Shown here: in pieces, positions 61,701-64,000 of the stretch
Layout of the letters: every line of letters starts with the position of its first letter
Position numbering within the stretch: the stretch's first letter is position 1
Assembly (NCBI GenBank): GCA_024803745.1
Contig: JANJXV010000048.1
Span: 1,882,001 to 1,946,000 of the forward strand
Direction of reading: 5' to 3'
Origin: Megascapheus bottae
Taxonomy: Eukaryota > Chordata > Mammalia > Rodentia > Geomyidae
Length of the DNA: 64,000 bases
Made by a program: the position numbers and the translations under genes
Notes under the pieces: model-generated
Database searches by the model: none
Told to the model about the DNA's origin: nothing
The model's input: only the letters and a program-made list of their open reading frames with translations

Positions 61701-64000
61701 TAACCCTAACCCTAACCCTAACCCTAACCCTTACCCTAACGCTAACCCTAACCCTAACCCTAACCCTAACACTAACCCGAACACATACCCTTAACCTAAC
61801 CCTAAACCTAACCCTAACCATAACCCTACACCTAACCGTTACCCTAACCCTAACCCTAACCCTAACCCTTACCCTTACCCTAACCCTAACCCTAACCTTA
61901 ACTCCAACGCTAAACCTAACCCTAACCCTTACCCTAACCCTAACCGTAACACTAACCAAAACCCTAAAACTTACCCTTACCCTAACTCTAACCCTAACCC
62001 TATCCCTAACGCTTATCCTAACAGTAACCCTAACCCTAACCCTTAACCTAACCCTAACAGTAACCCTAACCCTAACCCTAACCCTTACCCTTACCCTCAC
62101 CCTAACCATAACCCTAACCTTAACCCCAACACTAAACCTAACCCTAACCCTAACCCTAACCCTAAACCTTACCCTAAACCTAATCTTAACTCTAACCCTA
62201 AACCTTACTCTTACCTTAACCCTAACCCTAACCCTAACCCTAACACTTACCTTTAGCCTAACGCTAACCCTAACCCTAAACCTAAACCTAACCCTTACCC
62301 TTACACTAACCAAAACTATAACCTTAATCCGAACCCTAAACCTGACCCTAACACTTACACTAACATTTACCCTTACCATAACGCTAACCCTAACCCTAAA
62401 GCTAACCCTAACCCCTAACCCTAACCCCTAACCCTAATCCTTAACCTAACCCTAACCCTAACCTTAACCATTAGCCTTACCGTAACCCTAACCCTCAATC
62501 TAACCCTAACCCTAACCCTAACCCTAACCTTAACACTACCCCTAACCCTAATAATTGGCCTTACCTAACCCTAATACTAACGCTAACCCTAACCCTAACC
62601 CTAACCCTAACCATTACCCTAACCCTAAACCTAAACCTAACCCTAACCCTAAACCTAACACTAACCCTAACCCTAACCCTAACCCTAACCCTTACCCTTA
62701 CCCTAACGCTAACCCTAACCCTAACCCTAACCCTAACCCTAACCCTAACACATACCCTTAACCTAACCCTAAACCTAACCCTAACCCTTACCCTAAACCT
62801 AACCCTAATCCTAAGGCTTACCCTTACCCTAACCCTAAACCTAACCGTAATCCTAACCCTAACCCTAACCCTAAACCTTACCCTTACCCTCACCCTAACC
62901 ATAACCCTAAACTTAACCCCAATCCTAAACCTAACCCTAACCCTAACCCTAACCCTAACCCTTACCCTGAACGTAATCTTAACTCTAACCCTAACCATTA
63001 CTCTTACCTTAATCCTAACCCTAACCCTAACACTTACCCTTAGCCTAATGCTAACCCTAACCCTAACCCTTACCCTGAACGTAACCATAACATTAATCCG
63101 AACCCTAAACCTAACCCTAACGCTAACACTAACCTTTACCTTACCCTAACCCTAACCCTAACCCTAAAGCTAACCCTAACCCCTAACCCTAACCCCTAAC
63201 CATAACACTTAACCTAACCCTAACCCTAACCTTAACCATTAGCCTTACCCTAACCCTAATCCTAAATCTAACCCTAACCCTAACCCTAACCCTAACCTTA
63301 ACACTACCCCTAACCCTAACAATTGGCCTTAACCTAACCCTAAACCTAACACTAACCCTAACCCTAACCCTAACCCTTACCCTAACCCTAACCCTAAACC
63401 TAACCTTAACCATAAATCTAACATCAACCCTAACTCTAACCCTAACCCTAACCCTTACCCTTACCCTAACGCTAACCCTAACCCTAACCCTAACACTAAC
63501 CCTAACACATACCCTTAACCTAACCCTAAATCTAACCCTAACCGTAACCCTAAACCTAACCTTACCCTAACCCTAACCCTAACCCTAACCCTAACCCTTA
63601 CCCTAAACCTAACCCTAACCCTTACCCTTACCCTCACCCTAACCATAACCCTATCCTTAACCCCAACCCTAAACCTAACCCTAACCCTAACCCTTACCCT
63701 TACCCTAACACTTACCCTAAACCTAACCCTAACCCTAACCCTAACCCTTACCCTTACCCTCACCCTAACCATAACCCTAACCTTAACCCCAACCCTAAAC
63801 CTAACCCTAACCCTAACCTTTACCCTTACCCTAAACCTTACCCTAACCCTTTCTCTAACCCTAACCCTTACCCTTACCCTATTCCTAAACATAACCCTAA
63901 CCCTAACCCTAACCCTTACCCTTACCATAACCCTAACCCTAACCCTTACCGTTACCCTAACCTAACTCTAAACCTAACGCGAACCCTAACCCTAACCCTT
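58700..64000 (+). repeat. F: ladder of ~0.8-1.1-kb units marked by AATTGGCC
   Basis: The marker AATTGGCCTTA occurs at 58,758, 60,537, 61,592, 62,553 and 63,321, giving spacings of 1,779, 1,055, 961 and 768 bases. Units between 60.5 and 63.9 kb share an order of landmarks: AATTGGCCTTA, CATTACCCTAACC, ACACATACCCTTAACC, a CTTAACTCC or CTTAACCCC word, AACAGTAACCC, CCATTAGCCTTACC and CTTAACACTACCCC. The 58,758-60,537 interval may hold two fused or partly erased units. Units vary in length by deletion and are much more diverged than E1 and E2. The family runs off the right edge. Confidence 0.85.

Larger units (their letters stand above)
1..64000 (+). repeat. Degenerate telomere-type (CCCTAA)n array spanning the whole window
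   Basis: Every line of the window is built from CCCTAA or one-base variants of it, always with the C-rich strand on +. I saw no GGG on the + strand and no switch to TTAGGG, so there is no inversion or head-to-head fusion point. Variants cover nearly all single substitutions of the hexamer; CCCTTA and ACCTAA dominate. Length changes (CCTAA five-mers, CCCCTAA seven-mers) occur but are much rarer. Known biology: TTAGGG on the G strand is the telomere motif of vertebrates, many other animals, many fungi and some protists, and degenerate versions lie in subtelomeres and interstitial blocks. Inference: if subterminal, the chromosome end lies left of base 1. Perfect runs are short and there is no purity gradient, so this is unlikely to be a freshly telomerase-made terminus. 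No gene is embedded in it. Confidence 0.98.

Noticed and set aside
1..64000. Interstitial telomere fusion (head-to-head CCCTAA/TTAGGG junction)
   Set aside because: The C-rich strand stays on + throughout, and no TTAGGG block appears on +.
1..64000. Plant-type (TTTAGGG) or insect-type (TTAGG) telomere repeat
   Set aside because: CCTAAA-like words come from ACCTAA variants following CCCTAA, and CCTAA five-mers are scattered; neither forms the main period, which is six.
1..64000. Pure sequencing noise on a perfect telomere
   Set aside because: The same variants recur in order in copies thousands of bases apart, which random errors would not do. Assembly duplication of some copies (mainly E1/E2 and C1/C2) remains possible.

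Overview
The whole 64,000-base window is one continuous, degenerate telomere-type repeat. The + strand reads (CCCTAA)n and the - strand (TTAGGG)n, in a single orientation from first to last base. I found no supportable protein-coding gene, RNA gene, transposon, CRISPR array or unique-sequence island. The TTAGGG-type repeat points to a eukaryote whose telomeres use this motif (vertebrates and many other animals, many fungi, several protist groups). It argues against bacteria and against lineages with TTTAGGG, TTAGG or TTAGGC telomeres. I cannot name the species. If the array lies at a chromosome end, the C-rich + strand places that end to the left of base 1. Perfect runs are short (the longest I noticed is seven units) and I saw no gradient of purity, so this looks like old subtelomeric or interstitial telomeric DNA rather than a telomerase-fresh terminus.

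Nearly every departure from CCCTAA is a single-base substitution that keeps the six-base length. The commonest variants are CCCTTA (TAAGGG on the G strand) and ACCTAA (TTAGGT). CACTAA, CCGTAA, CCATAA, CCTTAA, TCCTAA, CTCTAA, CGCTAA and others are scattered throughout. These variants act as a barcode and expose kilobase-scale duplications.

Layout: 1-6,253 holds two full 3.0-kb units (A1, A2) and a partial third, each with an inner ~0.85-kb repeat. 6,254-8,130 is a linker with short ~220-250-bp duplications. 8,130-15,700 is a 2.77-kb tandem family (B), with an inner ~0.7-kb repeat and a 102-bp repeat. 14,936-24,349 is a two-copy 4.7-kb tandem duplication (C1, C2). 23,760-32,385 is a long second copy of 308-8,957. 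32,386-39,735 is an older mosaic (D) with a diverged ~4.76-kb-spaced duplication and short pieces of B and A. 39,736-42,576 is a diverged single-copy stretch. 42,577-53,377 is a very recent 5.4-kb tandem duplication (E1, E2) with an older 2.43-kb repeat inside it. 53,378-58,700 is diverged array with short local duplications. 58,700-64,000 is a ladder (F) of ~0.77-1.05-kb units, each marked by an AATTGG word.

The many long open frames, encoding Val-Arg, Leu-Thr and Pro-Asn dipeptide repeats, are explained by arithmetic: no single substitution in those three hexamer frames can make a stop codon. They are not annotated as genes. The notable biology is structural: nested, multi-age segmental amplification inside a telomeric repeat, and AUG-started (Val-Arg)n frames on the strand that would correspond to the telomeric RNA TERRA.
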